Source of the DNA: an uncultured Clostridia bacterium
Lineage (GTDB): Bacteria; Bacillota; Clostridia; Oscillospirales; Acutalibacteraceae
Direction: 5' to 3'
NCBI GenBank assembly: GCA_937880805.1
Contig: CALGRR010000002.1
Location: forward strand, 1 to 23,267
DNA: 23,267 bases
The position numbers were made by a program, and so were the translations under genes. A model generated the notes under the pieces. That model saw only the letters and a list, made by a program, of their open reading frames with translations. It was not told the origin of the DNA and made no database searches. Numbering within the stretch: the first letter of the stretch is position 1; every line of letters begins with the position of its first letter. This document shows, piece by piece, positions 5,914 to 14,804 of this stretch.

Positions 5914-8900
5914 TTATTCGCTCATATAATCGAGCACTCGTTCAATTAATCGCAGGCGGTTTTCGCCTTTGAGCATCTTAACCGCAATATGCGGCTTACC
6001 GCCGCCCGCACTGACCACAAATCTGCCCTTGAAATGAGCCGCAGCCGAAGCAACTCTGTTCATATCAAGGTCTGAAACCTTAAATATGATTCGGTCTGCC
6101 TGCGAGGTTATTTCATAAACATTAACCCCTGCCGCCTTGCCTCTTAAAAGTGCAATTCTCACAAGACCCTCAACGCTTGCGGGCGGGTCGCCGAAGCGGT
6201 CAACAAGCTCGTCGATAACATCCGATGCATCGTCATCCGTTTTAATATCGGCAATTCTGCGGTAAATGCGAAGCCTTTGCGGAACGCTTTCAATATATTC
6301 ATTGGGAATATGTGCATCAATCGGCAAATCGATAACGCAGTCCTTTTCGGGTGCCGTGCTCTTTTCGCCCTTTTCCTCGCTTATCGCCTGCTCTAAAAGC
6401 TTGATATACATTTCATAGCCAACCGATTCCATATGCCCGTGCTGATTTGCACCGAGCACATTGCCCGCACCTCTGAGCTCAAGGTCACGCATTGCAATAT
6501 GGAAGCCCGAGCCGAATTCGGTGAATTCCCTTATCGCATCAAGCCTTCTCGACGCAATTTCGCTCAGCTGCACTCCCCTTGTGAAGGTAAAATATGCACT
6601 CGCCCTTCGTGACGACCTGCCTACTCTGCCTCTTATCTGGTGAAGCTGTGCCAGACCCATTCTGTCGGCGTGTTCAATAATCAGCGTGTTCGCATTGGGC
6701 ACATCAACGCCCGTTTCGATTATGGTTGTGCAAACAAGAATATCTATTTCGCCCTCCAGCAGCCTTCGCCACACCTCGCTGAGCTCATCCTCGCTCATTT
6801 TTCCGTGAGCAATGCCAACGGTTGCATCGGGAATAAGATTTTTTATTTCTGCCGCCTTGCGGTCAATGCTCTCAACTCTGTTATAAAGATAATAAACCTG
6901 ACCGCCTCTGCGAAGCTCCTGCTCCATTGCCTGAACAAGAACACCCATATTATGCTCGATAACATAGGTCTGAACGGGCATTCTGTCCTGCGGTGCTTCC
7001 TCGATAACCGACATATCCCTGATACCCGTCATCGCCATATTCAGCGTTCTGGGAATGGGCGTTGCGGTTAAAGTGAGCACATCAACGGCGGGAAAAAGAG
7101 TTTTCAGCTTTTCTTTCTGTGCAACGCCGAAACGCTGCTCTTCGTCAATTATAATAAGACCCAAGTCACGGAATTCAACATCCTTTGAGATAAGTCTGTG
7201 GGTGCCCACAACAACATCAACCGAGCCTCTGCGAAGACCCGATATAACCTTCTCTGTTTCTTTTTTGGTGTTGAACCTCGAAAGCATACCCGCTTCAATC
7301 GGGAAGCCCTCAAAACGCTTGAGAATGGTCTGATAATGCTGAAGTGCAAGAATGGTAGTCGGCACAAGAATTGCACATTGCTTGCCGTCTGCTATACACT
7401 TGAAAACAGCTCTTAATGCAACCTCGGTTTTGCCGAAGCCAACGTCACCGCAAAGAAGTCTGTCCATCGGGAAGGGTTTTTCCATATCACGCTTTATTTC
7501 GTGAATGCAGCGAAGCTGGTCATCGGTTTCAACATATTCAAACCTCGACTCAAAATCGCTCTGCATATCAATATCCTGCGAGAAGGAATGACCCTGAATC
7601 TTAATTCGTTTGGCATAAAGCTCAATAAGCTCCTTTGCCATTTCCTTAACGGCACCCTTAACCCTCGTTCGGGTTTTCTGCCAATCCGTGCCGCCGAGCC
7701 TGCTGAGCTTAAGCGGTTTATCGTCGCTCTTGGGCCCGATATATTTTGAAACCTGGTCAAGCTGCGTTACGGGCACATAAAGATTATCGCCCTTGTCATA
7801 TCGGATTTTGATATAATCCTTAACATTGCCCGAGGCTTCAAGGCTCTGTATGCCCTCAAAGATGCCTATGCCGTGTGCCGAGTGAACAACATATTCGCCT
7901 CTGTGAAGCTCATCAAGGTTATTGAAGGCGTTTTTAGCCGACCTTTTTGTTGATTTCACGGTTTTTGAGGGGGTACGGCTTCTGTAGGTGAGCAAAGTGA
8001 ATTTTGCACCCGGATATTCAAAGCCGAAGGTTAAACCGCCCGGCATAACGCAAACGCTGTTCTGCGGAAATTCAGCAGGCGGAACGGGGCACCATATTGC
8101 AGAAATACCCTCGTTTTCGAGGTCATCCGCAAGCGTTTTTGATGCTTTATCCGTGCCCGCAAGAATGGCAATGCAATGCCCCTTCTGCTTTTTGATTGCG
8201 TTTATATCGTCGGCAAGAACAGAAAGCGTTCCGTTCCACGGGCTTATCTGATTTGCGGTGAAGGTTATAAGCTCCTTAACTGGAGTATCAAAGCTGCCTC
8301 GGGGCAGATTATCAAGATAAACCGCACCGAAATCCTCATAAATTCTTGTTAAATCCTGCTGACGCAATGAATAAGTGTCAAGCCCTTTGCAGAGAATACC
8401 GTCCTGAAACAAGCCCTTGACGGTTTCATTCATAAGCTGACACGCCGAATTGAATTTATCCTTTACCGAAAAGCTTTCGCAGACAAACAGCATACAGCCG
8501 TCTGTGTAATCAAAAATGCTTGCACTTTCGGGATAAATAAGCGGCATATATTTATCGGCTGAAGAAAGACGGATTCCGTCATTCAGTCTGTTAATATCAT
8601 CCTGAAGGTTTTTGAGTGCATCGCCTTTTATGCGGTTTGATGAAATGTGTTTTTCAATAAGTGCGGCAAGTGCCTCATCGGAAATAAGCACCTCTCTTGC
8701 GGGAGTGATGCTGATTTCTTCAACCGAATCCGTTCTTCTCTGGCTGTCCGTTTCAAAAAAAGATATGCTGTCTGCGGTATCTCCCCAGAATTCAACTCTG
8801 CAGGGCAAAGAGGAATCGGGAGGGTAAAAATCAAGTATACCGCCCCTCTGTGCAAACTGACCCGGTCCGTTTACCTGGTCGCTTCGGGTATATCCGCAGG

Positions 8901-9369
8901 CAACGAGGCTGCGAAGCAGCTCGTCAATCTCATAATCCTCGCCCGCAGTTATTGAAAAGCTGTTATTCATCAGCACCGAAGGCGGAACGGTGAACTGCAT
9001 TGCCGCCTCCGCCGAAAGAACAACCGCATCGTATTCGCCCTTGAGCATTTTATCAAGCACTTTGAGCCTTGCGTGCTCATATTCCCTTGAAACGGTTTCG
9101 GTTGTTCTGAATGAAAAATCTCTTGCGGGGTAAAGATATGCGTTTATTCCGAAGCTTTCCATATCCTGCCTGAGCTTTGTTGCCGAGGCTTCGTCAGGAG
9201 TTATAACAAGAGCTTTTCTCATAAGCCCCATACACAGCGAAGAAATAATATGTGCCTTATGAACAGCAGAAATGCCCGTCACGCCGAGAGGCAGACGGGT
9301 GTTTTTGATTGCTTTTGCAAGCGATATAAACTCAGGGAGCTTTTTTGCTATGTCGGTATAACAGTTCAT
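5914..9369 (-). CDS. mfd: Mfd, transcription-repair coupling factor
   Basis: A 1151-residue translocase that pushes stalled RNA polymerase off damaged DNA and recruits UvrA. The N-terminal UvrB-like module covers about residues 1-300. The RNA-polymerase-interacting (CarD-like) domain is at about 487-545 (GEYVVHSAHGIGIFEGI). The RecG-like superfamily 2 helicase motor has Walker A GDVGFGKTE (641-649) and DEEQ (742-745), followed by TATPIPRT and the QLHQIRGRVGRS motif. The C-terminal TRCF domain covers the last 120 residues or so. Length is normal for the family. Its ATG overlaps the HAD gene stop by four bases (ATGA at 9366-9369), so translation is likely coupled. It ends at the bidirectional terminator. 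Confidence 0.98.
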   Translation of the reverse strand: MNCYTDIAKKLPEFISLAKAIKNTRLPLGVTGISAVHKAHIISSLCMGLMRKALVITPDEASATKLRQDMESFGINAYLYPARDFSFRTTETVSREYEHARLKVLDKMLKGEYDAVVLSAEAAMQFTVPPSVLMNNSFSITAGEDYEIDELLRSLVACGYTRSDQVNGPGQFAQRGGILDFYPPDSSLPCRVEFWGDTADSISFFETDSQRRTDSVEEISITPAREVLISDEALAALIEKHISSNRIKGDALKNLQDDINRLNDGIRLSSADKYMPLIYPESASIFDYTDGCMLFVCESFSVKDKFNSACQLMNETVKGLFQDGILCKGLDTYSLRQQDLTRIYEDFGAVYLDNLPRGSFDTPVKELITFTANQISPWNGTLSVLADDINAIKKQKGHCIAILAGTDKASKTLADDLENEGISAIWCPVPPAEFPQNSVCVMPGGLTFGFEYPGAKFTLLTYRSRTPSKTVKSTKRSAKNAFNNLDELHRGEYVVHSAHGIGIFEGIQSLEASGNVKDYIKIRYDKGDNLYVPVTQLDQVSKYIGPKSDDKPLKLSRLGGTDWQKTRTRVKGAVKEMAKELIELYAKRIKIQGHSFSQDIDMQSDFESRFEYVETDDQLRCIHEIKRDMEKPFPMDRLLCGDVGFGKTEVALRAVFKCIADGKQCAILVPTTILALQHYQTILKRFEGFPIEAGMLSRFNTKKETEKVISGLRRGSVDVVVGTHRLISKDVEFRDLGLIIIDEEQRFGVAQKEKLKTLFPAVDVLTLTATPIPRTLNMAMTGIRDMSVIEEAPQDRMPVQTYVIEHNMGVLVQAMEQELRRGGQVYYLYNRVESIDRKAAEIKNLIPDATVGIAHGKMSEDELSEVWRRLLEGEIDILVCTTIIETGVDVPNANTLIIEHADRMGLAQLHQIRGRVGRSSRRASAYFTFTRGVQLSEIASRRLDAIREFTEFGSGFHIAMRDLELRGAGNVLGANQHGHMESVGYEMYIKLLEQAISEEKGEKSTAPEKDCVIDLPIDAHIPNEYIESVPQRLRIYRRIADIKTDDDASDVIDELVDRFGDPPASVEGLVRIALLRGKAAGVNVYEITSQADRIIFKVSDLDMNRVASAAAHFKGRFVVSAGGGKPHIAVKMLKGENRLRLIERVLDYMSE

Positions 9370-9974
9370 ATTTTAACTCCGACCGCACGAAGTGCGTTTT
9401 TCAGCCCCTCCATATCGGTATTTGAATGGCAATGACCGTTCATTCCCGTTGCTTTTGCACCGTCGATATTTTTCTGAACATCGTCAATAAAAAAGCATTC
9501 TTCGGGTTTTAGAGAAAACTTTTCATAAAGCACTTCATAAATCTCTTTTTCAGGCTTCAGAAGCTTATAATCCGCAGAAACCACAACGCCGTCAAAATAA
9601 GCAAGTGCGGGAATGCCGCTTCTTCTTTCGTGAAAATCCGAAGACGCATTTGAAAGCAGATAAATCTTATATCCGTTATCTTTAAGCTCCTTAACAACCT
9701 CGCACATATCCTCAAACGGCGGCATATACGGGTAAAAATTATTTACCATTTCGCTCACCTTTTCAAAGATTTCGGCAGGGATAACATCCTTTTTCTGCTC
9801 CATTATCTCCTCGGGAAAAATAATTCCTCTGTCCTTATCGTTCCATATGGGATTTCTCAATATCTCACGCAGAAAAATCTCTCCGTGTTCCTTTGAAAAA
9901 TGTTTTTTTACGGTTTTTTCGGGGTTATAATCAATCAGCACCCCGCCCATATCAAAAATTATATTTTTAATCAT
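9366..9974 (-). CDS. HAD-superfamily phosphatase (YihX-like HAD-IA)
   Basis: A 202-residue haloacid dehalogenase-like hydrolase. Motif I is FDMGGVLID (nucleophile Asp8), motif II LLSNAS (Ser108), motif III Lys140-Pro and motif IV FIDDVQKNI (Asp164/Asp165). The second motif I acid is replaced by Gly (D-x-G-G-V), as in the YihX/epoxide-hydrolase-like HAD-IA branch. A sugar-phosphate phosphatase is the best guess, substrate unknown. I chose the ATG at 9972-9974: GAAAGGAT lies upstream and the HAD domain begins directly. A frame running back to 10049 would add 25 atypical residues from repeat-derived DNA. Its stop overlaps the mfd start. Transcription must cross or start within the repeat block 10010-10440. 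Confidence 0.93.
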   Translation of the reverse strand: MIKNIIFDMGGVLIDYNPEKTVKKHFSKEHGEIFLREILRNPIWNDKDRGIIFPEEIMEQKKDVIPAEIFEKVSEMVNNFYPYMPPFEDMCEVVKELKDNGYKIYLLSNASSDFHERRSGIPALAYFDGVVVSADYKLLKPEKEIYEVLYEKFSLKPEECFFIDDVQKNIDGAKATGMNGHCHSNTDMEGLKNALRAVGVKI

Positions 9975-10053
9975 TTTATCAAAAATCCTTTCAGCTTGTT
10001 CTTTTAATAATATCACTTTCAGCCCTTTCCCGTCAAGCAAAAGAAACAAAAAG

Positions 10054-10334
10054 TATACTTTTTGAAACAGTAATTAATATGGTTTTGAAAGGCATATTTC
10101 CGCCACAGCTTCGTTAAAAATCTTTGAAATAGCCTCGTATTCCTTCAGATTTTCGCCTTGCTGTGACGAAAATCTTCTCTTTCAAAACTGCTTCGCATCT
10201 GAAATGCAATAGGTTGCGTGCAGTCGGGCATTTCTTCGATGCAGGCATACTGCCGTATGGCAAAGAGAAAAATGCCCGAATGTGCGTGAGATATTGTATT
10301 TCAGACATATGAGATTACTGTTTCAAAAAGTATA
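10054..10334. mobile_element. Palindrome-rich inverted-repeat element, family B, TA-flanked
   Basis: Perfect 20-bp terminal inverted repeats (10055-10074 and 10314-10333; inner end GAAACAGTAAT / ATTACTGTTTC). If the element starts TACTTTTTGAAAC, it is flanked by TA on both sides (10054-10055 and 10333-10334), as expected for IS630/Tc1-mariner-type insertion. The interior folds into nested stems: GTTTTGAAAG with CTTTCAAAAC, GGGCATTT with AAATGCCC, and ATCTGAAATGCAATA with TATTGTATTTCAGA-type arms. There is no transposase, so it would be mobilised in trans. It appears to split a copy of family A. Confidence 0.75.
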
Positions 10335-10440
10335 GATTTTAGAATTTTTATTATATGTTTCTTTTTAGCCGTTTTTTCCGACTCGACGTATCACATACGC
10401 CTGTCGTCGGAAGAAAACGTCTTCTTCATATTATTGAGCC
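10335..10440 (-). repeat. Family A element, partial copy 2 (inverted)
   Basis: The reverse complement of 10351-10429 matches 1062-1140 at 76 of 79 positions by eye, including the GTTTTCTTCCGA..TCGGAAAAAAC hairpin arms. The outer edge reads GGCTCAATAAT, similar to the family A end. The other half, including the GGCTTGC hairpin, is missing here and family B begins instead. A degenerate match to the far end (GTTTCTTTTGCTT, minus strand, near 10035-10047) lies beyond family B, which suggests a nested insertion. Confidence 0.75.
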
Positions 10441-10448
10441 GGTCCTTT

Positions 10449-11396
10449 TCAGCTTTGCTTTTTTGGAAGATACTCTTCAAAAATAATCTTCCTGTTCTTC
10501 TCAATATCGGGAATAAGCACCATCATTTCTCTGACGGTTGCGTTTTTATATGCTCCCTCGGCAGGTATGCAATGGGTTGAAACCGAAAGCTCATCAAGGG
10601 ATGCGGCAAGCTTCGCTGCAAGGGACATAAGGCTGTCGCTGTCCATATCCGTTGAAACCAAAGGAAAAACCTCTGAAACAAAGCCGAGCCTGCCCATAAC
10701 ATCCATTTCTTTAAGCTTGAGAAAAACTGCGGAAAGAATATTACGCTGGCGTTTTGTTCTTTGGAAATCGCTGTCAATTTTTCTTATGCGTGCATAGGTC
10801 AGAGTCTGTGCTCCGTCAAGATGGCAGACACCCTCGGATGCACCGCCGCCCACAATTCCTGCTTCTTTGGCAGAAAGCTCAACATCAATTCCGCCGATGG
10901 TATCAACTATTTTTATGAAATTTTCAAAGTCAACCTCAAGACAGCCGTCAACCTCAACCCCGAAGTTTTTGAAAAGTGTATCTTTGAGAAGCTCGAATCC
11001 GCCGTAGGCATAGGCGGCATTGAGGCGGTTATCCTCATAGCCCGGAATCTGAACATATAAATCACGCAGAAATGAAATCATTGAAAGCTCGTTTGTTTCG
11101 GGATTAAGGCTGCAAAGAATCATAGAGTCCGAACGCTGCCTGCCTTCACCCTCTCTTCGGTCCTGACCGATAAAGAGGAAGTTTATCAAGCCGTCGGAAT
11201 TGCCCACATAACCGCCGTCATCCCAAACAATGCTGTCGGGGTCAATAACCTCGGCGGCTGCGGTGGTTTCCTTTGCGGTTGAGGTTGGATTATCTGTTTT
11301 TTCGGAAACTGAGCCGAAGTGAATAATTGCTGCTATACCTGCGGCAATCAGCAGAATGACCGCCGCAAATATTATGATTTTCTTTCCTTTTTTCAT
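10449..11396 (-). CDS. LytR-CpsA-Psr (LCP) family cell-wall glycopolymer ligase
   Basis: A 315-residue membrane-anchored enzyme of the LCP family, which transfers undecaprenyl-pyrophosphate-linked glycopolymers (teichoic acids, capsule) to peptidoglycan outside the membrane. It has a short basic N-terminus, one transmembrane helix (about 7-27) and a Thr/Ala-rich linker. The LCP core begins near FLFIGQDR. The hallmark Arg/Asp residues are visible: RSDSM (88-92), FLRDLYVQIP (Arg111, Asp112), NRLNAAYAYGG (Arg124), YARIRK (Arg203) and DFQRTKRQR (Asp210, Arg213, Arg218). Start ATG at 11394-11396 follows GGGGTAGG. It has its own promoter (11427-11455). The family A/B repeat block begins 9 bases after the stop and separates it from the HAD gene. 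Confidence 0.95.
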   Translation of the reverse strand: MKKGKKIIIFAAVILLIAAGIAAIIHFGSVSEKTDNPTSTAKETTAAAEVIDPDSIVWDDGGYVGNSDGLINFLFIGQDRREGEGRQRSDSMILCSLNPETNELSMISFLRDLYVQIPGYEDNRLNAAYAYGGFELLKDTLFKNFGVEVDGCLEVDFENFIKIVDTIGGIDVELSAKEAGIVGGGASEGVCHLDGAQTLTYARIRKIDSDFQRTKRQRNILSAVFLKLKEMDVMGRLGFVSEVFPLVSTDMDSDSLMSLAAKLAASLDELSVSTHCIPAEGAYKNATVREMMVLIPDIEKNRKIIFEEYLPKKQS

Positions 11397-11426
11397 ATTA
11401 CCTACCCCGTATAATGATATATTCCG

Positions 11427-11455
11427 ATTTTATCATCATTGCGGGTAAAATGCAA
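11427..11455 (-). promoter_or_regulatory. Promoter of the LCP gene
   Basis: On the minus strand, TTGCAT (11450-11455), a 17-nt spacer and TAAAAT (11427-11432), about 30 bases before the start codon. Confidence 0.65.
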
Positions 11456-11481
11456 CAAAAATGAGCGTCAAATTCCGTATA

Positions 11482-11514
11482 CAGAAAAAATGAACGGCTG
11501 ATATTCAGCCGTTC
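11482..11514 (-). terminator. Terminator of the surface-protein cassette
   Basis: A perfect 10-bp stem (GAACGGCTGA 11492-11501 with TCAGCCGTTC 11505-11514). On the minus strand it is followed by ATTTTTTCTG, so it ends transcription of the protease gene. Confidence 0.9.
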
Positions 11515-11535
11515 TAAATGTAATCAAAAATCTTA

Positions 11536-13284
11536 TTAAATATACCACAGGAAACCAAAGAAGAAATATATCAAAATTTCTTGCCATAGAGCGTATTCAA
11601 CTGTTACATTATATGTTACCTTTTGTCCTGTCGACAAGTATACAGTTACTTTTGCGTTCCCTATTGAAACACCATATATTGTTTGATTTAAACTATTGAC
11701 AGAAACCACATCAGAATTACTTGAATTACTTAGAGAAATCCTTCTGTTGGGTGGTAACAGCAAGTTTTTGGTTTCTTTATATCTAATAGTAATGTCTTCT
11801 GACCAGTTTATTTTTAATGTTGCAGCAGTGCTTGGAAACTTGTCCTTTTCTACGACTATTGCCTTTATGCTGATAGCTTCAGTAATATCAATCGGTTCAC
11901 TATAAACGGATGAAACTCCCGGAATTGGTTTTGAGTTATTTATTGTATAATAAATAATTGCATCTTCAACTTCAGTAGAAATTTCAGCTTTTTTATTCGC
12001 ATTTAAAGTTATTTTCGGATATGGCGAAATACACTTTGAAACAATTTTAGAAAAATCAAGAATACCTGTACCGTAATCTGTATTCCAATTTTCAGGTATA
12101 AAGACATTTTCTTTAATTATATTTTTTATTGTTTCGGGAGAGTAGTTTGGGTTAAGTGTTTTCAAAAAAGCTGCTGCAGCAGAGACAAAAGGTGTTGCCA
12201 TTGATGTTCCGCTCTTTTCTTCTTTCAAACCACCGGGAATGGTGCTTCTGATGTTTTCGCCCGGTGCAGCAATATCTACACAGTCACCATAATTGGAATA
12301 AGCCCATGGTATGTTAGCTATTGTTGTAGCTGCAACGGTAATAACATCGTTATTGCTTGCAGGGCAACACATAGAAGCGTTGATATTCTCATTTCCAGAG
12401 CCAACAACCACAGAAATACCATTGTTAACAGCTTTTTGAATTTTTTCTTCAAATAAATTATAACACTCTTTAGTCTTTTTCCATCTAAGACTCATATTGA
12501 TGATGTCTACATCATCTGTAATTGCTTCTTCAATAGCGGCACATGTAATTGAATAGTACCCATTTCCTTCGTAGTCAATGGTTTTGTATCCACTGATTTT
12601 TACATTTTCAGCGGTATTATCAACTATTATTCCGGCAACGTGAGTTCCGTGACCGTGATCATCATCAGGATTTTTGTCGTTTTCAACCAGATCAATCCCA
12701 CTATTGATTAGTCTGTTGTGAAAAAAACTATGGTCTGCATCAATGCCAGTGTCAATAACAGCAACAACAATTTCCTGAGCATCTGTATCAAGATAATTAG
12801 CATACATAACCGCTTCATTTACTTTAACTGCTGTTGACCCCCATGATAAGTATTTTTTGTTATATTCATATTCAATATATTCTGTTTCAGGTTCTAAACT
12901 TTGATAAGCAAAATCATATTCAACAAATTCAACATTAGGTAATCCGATATATTCTTCATAAGCCTGATTAGTAAGATTTGTGCTTGTATATTGCAAAACG
13001 TGTATACCATCATAACCTTCAATTTTCGCAACCGCACCAAAGTCTTCTTCTAAGCTATTGTTATCGGTTGTTTTTACTATTAGTCTATTTAAAGATATTT
13101 CAGATAAGTTTGTTCCTTCCGTTATTCCACCTATGCTTTCAATTCCGTAAGTTTTGGTTAACTCACTGAGCTGTGACGAGTACTCTTCTAAAGTGATTTC
13201 TTCGTTTTCGGCAAAAGCAAAAATTATAGAGAAAAAACTGAAAACTATAACTAACACCATAATGACAGAAACCGTTTTTTTCAT
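11536..13284 (-). CDS. Secreted subtilisin-like serine protease (S8) with Ig-like C-terminus
   Basis: A 582-residue exported protease. A signal peptide (residues 1-25, ending AFA) is followed by a propeptide-like region (about 60-130). The S8 catalytic domain (about 150-400) has Asp178 (VAVIDTGID), His212 (DDHGHGTHVAG), oxyanion Asn298 (GSGNEN) and Ser361 (SGTSMATPF). Next come a chitobiase C-terminal-like Ig domain (IIYYTINNSKP..) and a bacterial Ig-2-like domain. The protein ends in an aromatic segment (ALWQEILIYFFFGFLWYI), a tail I recall from clostridial surface proteins and probably a membrane anchor. The start has GGAGGT upstream. It lies 31 bases after the GLUG gene, probably on the same transcript. 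The DNA is visibly more AT-rich than mfd or the ATPase gene, which suggests later acquisition or relaxed codon use. Confidence 0.95.
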   Translation of the reverse strand: MKKTVSVIMVLVIVFSFFSIIFAFAENEEITLEEYSSQLSELTKTYGIESIGGITEGTNLSEISLNRLIVKTTDNNSLEEDFGAVAKIEGYDGIHVLQYTSTNLTNQAYEEYIGLPNVEFVEYDFAYQSLEPETEYIEYEYNKKYLSWGSTAVKVNEAVMYANYLDTDAQEIVVAVIDTGIDADHSFFHNRLINSGIDLVENDKNPDDDHGHGTHVAGIIVDNTAENVKISGYKTIDYEGNGYYSITCAAIEEAITDDVDIINMSLRWKKTKECYNLFEEKIQKAVNNGISVVVGSGNENINASMCCPASNNDVITVAATTIANIPWAYSNYGDCVDIAAPGENIRSTIPGGLKEEKSGTSMATPFVSAAAAFLKTLNPNYSPETIKNIIKENVFIPENWNTDYGTGILDFSKIVSKCISPYPKITLNANKKAEISTEVEDAIIYYTINNSKPIPGVSSVYSEPIDITEAISIKAIVVEKDKFPSTAATLKINWSEDITIRYKETKNLLLPPNRRISLSNSSNSDVVSVNSLNQTIYGVSIGNAKVTVYLSTGQKVTYNVTVEYALWQEILIYFFFGFLWYI

Positions 13285-13315
13285 TATTAAGACCTCCAGT
13301 CAATATCCAGAGCTA

Positions 13316-14584
13316 TCAGTTGAACATACTCTTAAATAAGTTTATTATTGAAGGTAAACACAAATATTTATATGAAAGATATATTTTTCCTTCATTCAAA
13401 TATAAACCTGCATTTTTAATTCCGTATTCTTCTACTGCACCATATACAGCTTCGATTACAAATTCACCATTTACATAGTACCCATTTTCGGTAGCTTTGA
13501 TTTTTTCTGTGATAGTTGTTCCATTGCTGTATTTCAGTTCAACCGTAATACCTTCTGGGGATTTTGGCAGCTGACTAAAAACTATTCTTTTTTTGCAAGG
13601 AACTTTAATGATTTTTGCATCAACCAAACTAACGCTTGGTTTTTCAAGTATGGTTTGATTGATTTTTGTGAAGTCTAATTCAGGATATCCTTCCTCTACC
13701 ATTGTCCATACATTATTAAAATCAAAACCTTCAAATGACGCCTGGAGATTCAGTGCATCGTTTAATAAAGCCTTCGTACCCTGAGGGATTTCTTCGGGCG
13801 TGCCTATAGCAAAAGCCGAGTTGTCAGAGAAATAGCAATTCTCAAATTTGTTTCCGGAAACACTATTGCCTACCAATCCGCCTGTATAAATATCCATTCC
13901 CTCAGTATTACCGAATCCGATAAATGTTTCATCGAATTCGGTAATGGTATAACAACAAACGAAATCACAATCCTTTGCTTGACCGACTAGACCACCTGCA
14001 GCATAAGGATACATAACTGTATATTCCAAGGAGAAATCAACAGTGCTATAACAGTTTTTAAAATGTGTTGATTCTGAAAAACCAACAAGTCCTCCCGTCC
14101 AAAAATCATAAGCAATAGCAATTACACCGTTTCCCGTAGTACTCCAAATGTTTCCTGATGTGTGACAGTTTTTTATTTTTGAGTTATATGACTTATCAGT
14201 AATTACTCCCCTATATTTTTTTTCAATATATCCGCTTATACTACAGTTGCGGATTACAAGATTGCTAATCAATGCACCGTTAATACAGTCAAAAAATCCG
14301 CTTTTTGAAGAGAGATTTATAATACTGTAGCCGGCACCATTCATTTCTCCTGTAAACGGTTCTGTTTCAGAACCAATCGGCTCCCAGTTTTCATATGATG
14401 ACAAATCAATATCATTCATAAGAATGTATTTGCCAGAGAGATTGTTTCGGATATTGTTTAAATCCTCGACTGCGTAAATCGGCGTGTATCCCTCAGGGAT
14501 TTCGTCAGCTGCAAATGCAACCGAACTTATACCGAAGCTCATAACAAATGAGAGAAATATTGTTAAAAACTTTTTTATAATCAT
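13316..14584 (-). CDS. Secreted GLUG-repeat (beta-helix type) surface protein
   Basis: A 422-residue exported protein with a signal peptide (1-25, ending VAFA). The region of about 30-260 has GLUG-type repeats, with GGLVG at 164-168, 197-201 and 235-239 and paired KNCYS/ENCYF strands. This is typical of right-handed beta-helix surface proteins in Firmicutes. An N-terminal lead-in (YILMNDIDLSSYENWEPIG) precedes the repeats, as in other GLUG proteins. The C-terminal 130 residues look like an all-beta domain with no LPXTG signal and no clear anchor. AGGAGG lies upstream of the ATG (14582-14584). It is the first gene of the cassette with the S8 protease, so it may be that protease's substrate, partner or display scaffold (inference). 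It is AT-rich like the protease gene. Confidence 0.88.
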   Translation of the reverse strand: MIIKKFLTIFLSFVMSFGISSVAFAADEIPEGYTPIYAVEDLNNIRNNLSGKYILMNDIDLSSYENWEPIGSETEPFTGEMNGAGYSIINLSSKSGFFDCINGALISNLVIRNCSISGYIEKKYRGVITDKSYNSKIKNCHTSGNIWSTTGNGVIAIAYDFWTGGLVGFSESTHFKNCYSTVDFSLEYTVMYPYAAGGLVGQAKDCDFVCCYTITEFDETFIGFGNTEGMDIYTGGLVGNSVSGNKFENCYFSDNSAFAIGTPEEIPQGTKALLNDALNLQASFEGFDFNNVWTMVEEGYPELDFTKINQTILEKPSVSLVDAKIIKVPCKKRIVFSQLPKSPEGITVELKYSNGTTITEKIKATENGYYVNGEFVIEAVYGAVEEYGIKNAGLYLNEGKIYLSYKYLCLPSIINLFKSMFN

Positions 14585-14629
14585 TTTATTTTCCTCCTGA
14601 TATTAAAAAATTATGATATGATTTTTGAA

Positions 14630-14652
14630 TCAACCCATCGGAATCTCCTCCT
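14630..14652 (-). promoter_or_regulatory. Start-stop mini-frame with strong ribosome site in the GLUG leader
   Basis: On the minus strand, AGGAGGAG (14645-14652) is followed by ATG GGT TGA (14630-14638), a two-codon frame 46 bases upstream of the GLUG start. It could be a ribosome-binding decoy or leader element, or chance. No good promoter is seen between 14585 and 14769. Confidence 0.3.
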
Positions 14653-14769
14653 ATATGTTTGTCTGTTTATATATGACGAAAATCGCAATGCGTCACGCAA
14701 AAATTTTTAGTTATTTCTGTATTTCTCTGTTTTGAACAAATACATCTGTGGCGTTTTATGACTTTTGAC

Positions 14770-14804
14770 AATAAAAAAGTGTGTGCACCCGAAGATACAC
14801 ACAC
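14770..14804 (-). terminator. Intrinsic terminator of the structured RNA
   Basis: On the minus strand, an 11-bp stem GTGTGTGTATC / GGTGCACACAC (with G-U pairs) is closed by a cUUCGg tetraloop (loop at 14790-14793) and followed by TTTTTT (14773-14778). Confidence 0.92.

Noticed and set aside
6640..7071. 143-codon plus-strand frame inside mfd
   Set aside because: It is antisense to the helicase region of mfd, with no ribosome site or domain; a shadow of a constrained gene.
9975..10049. 25-residue N-terminal extension of the HAD protein
   Set aside because: The HAD fold begins at MIKNIIFDMGG with its own ribosome site; the extension lies in repeat-derived DNA.
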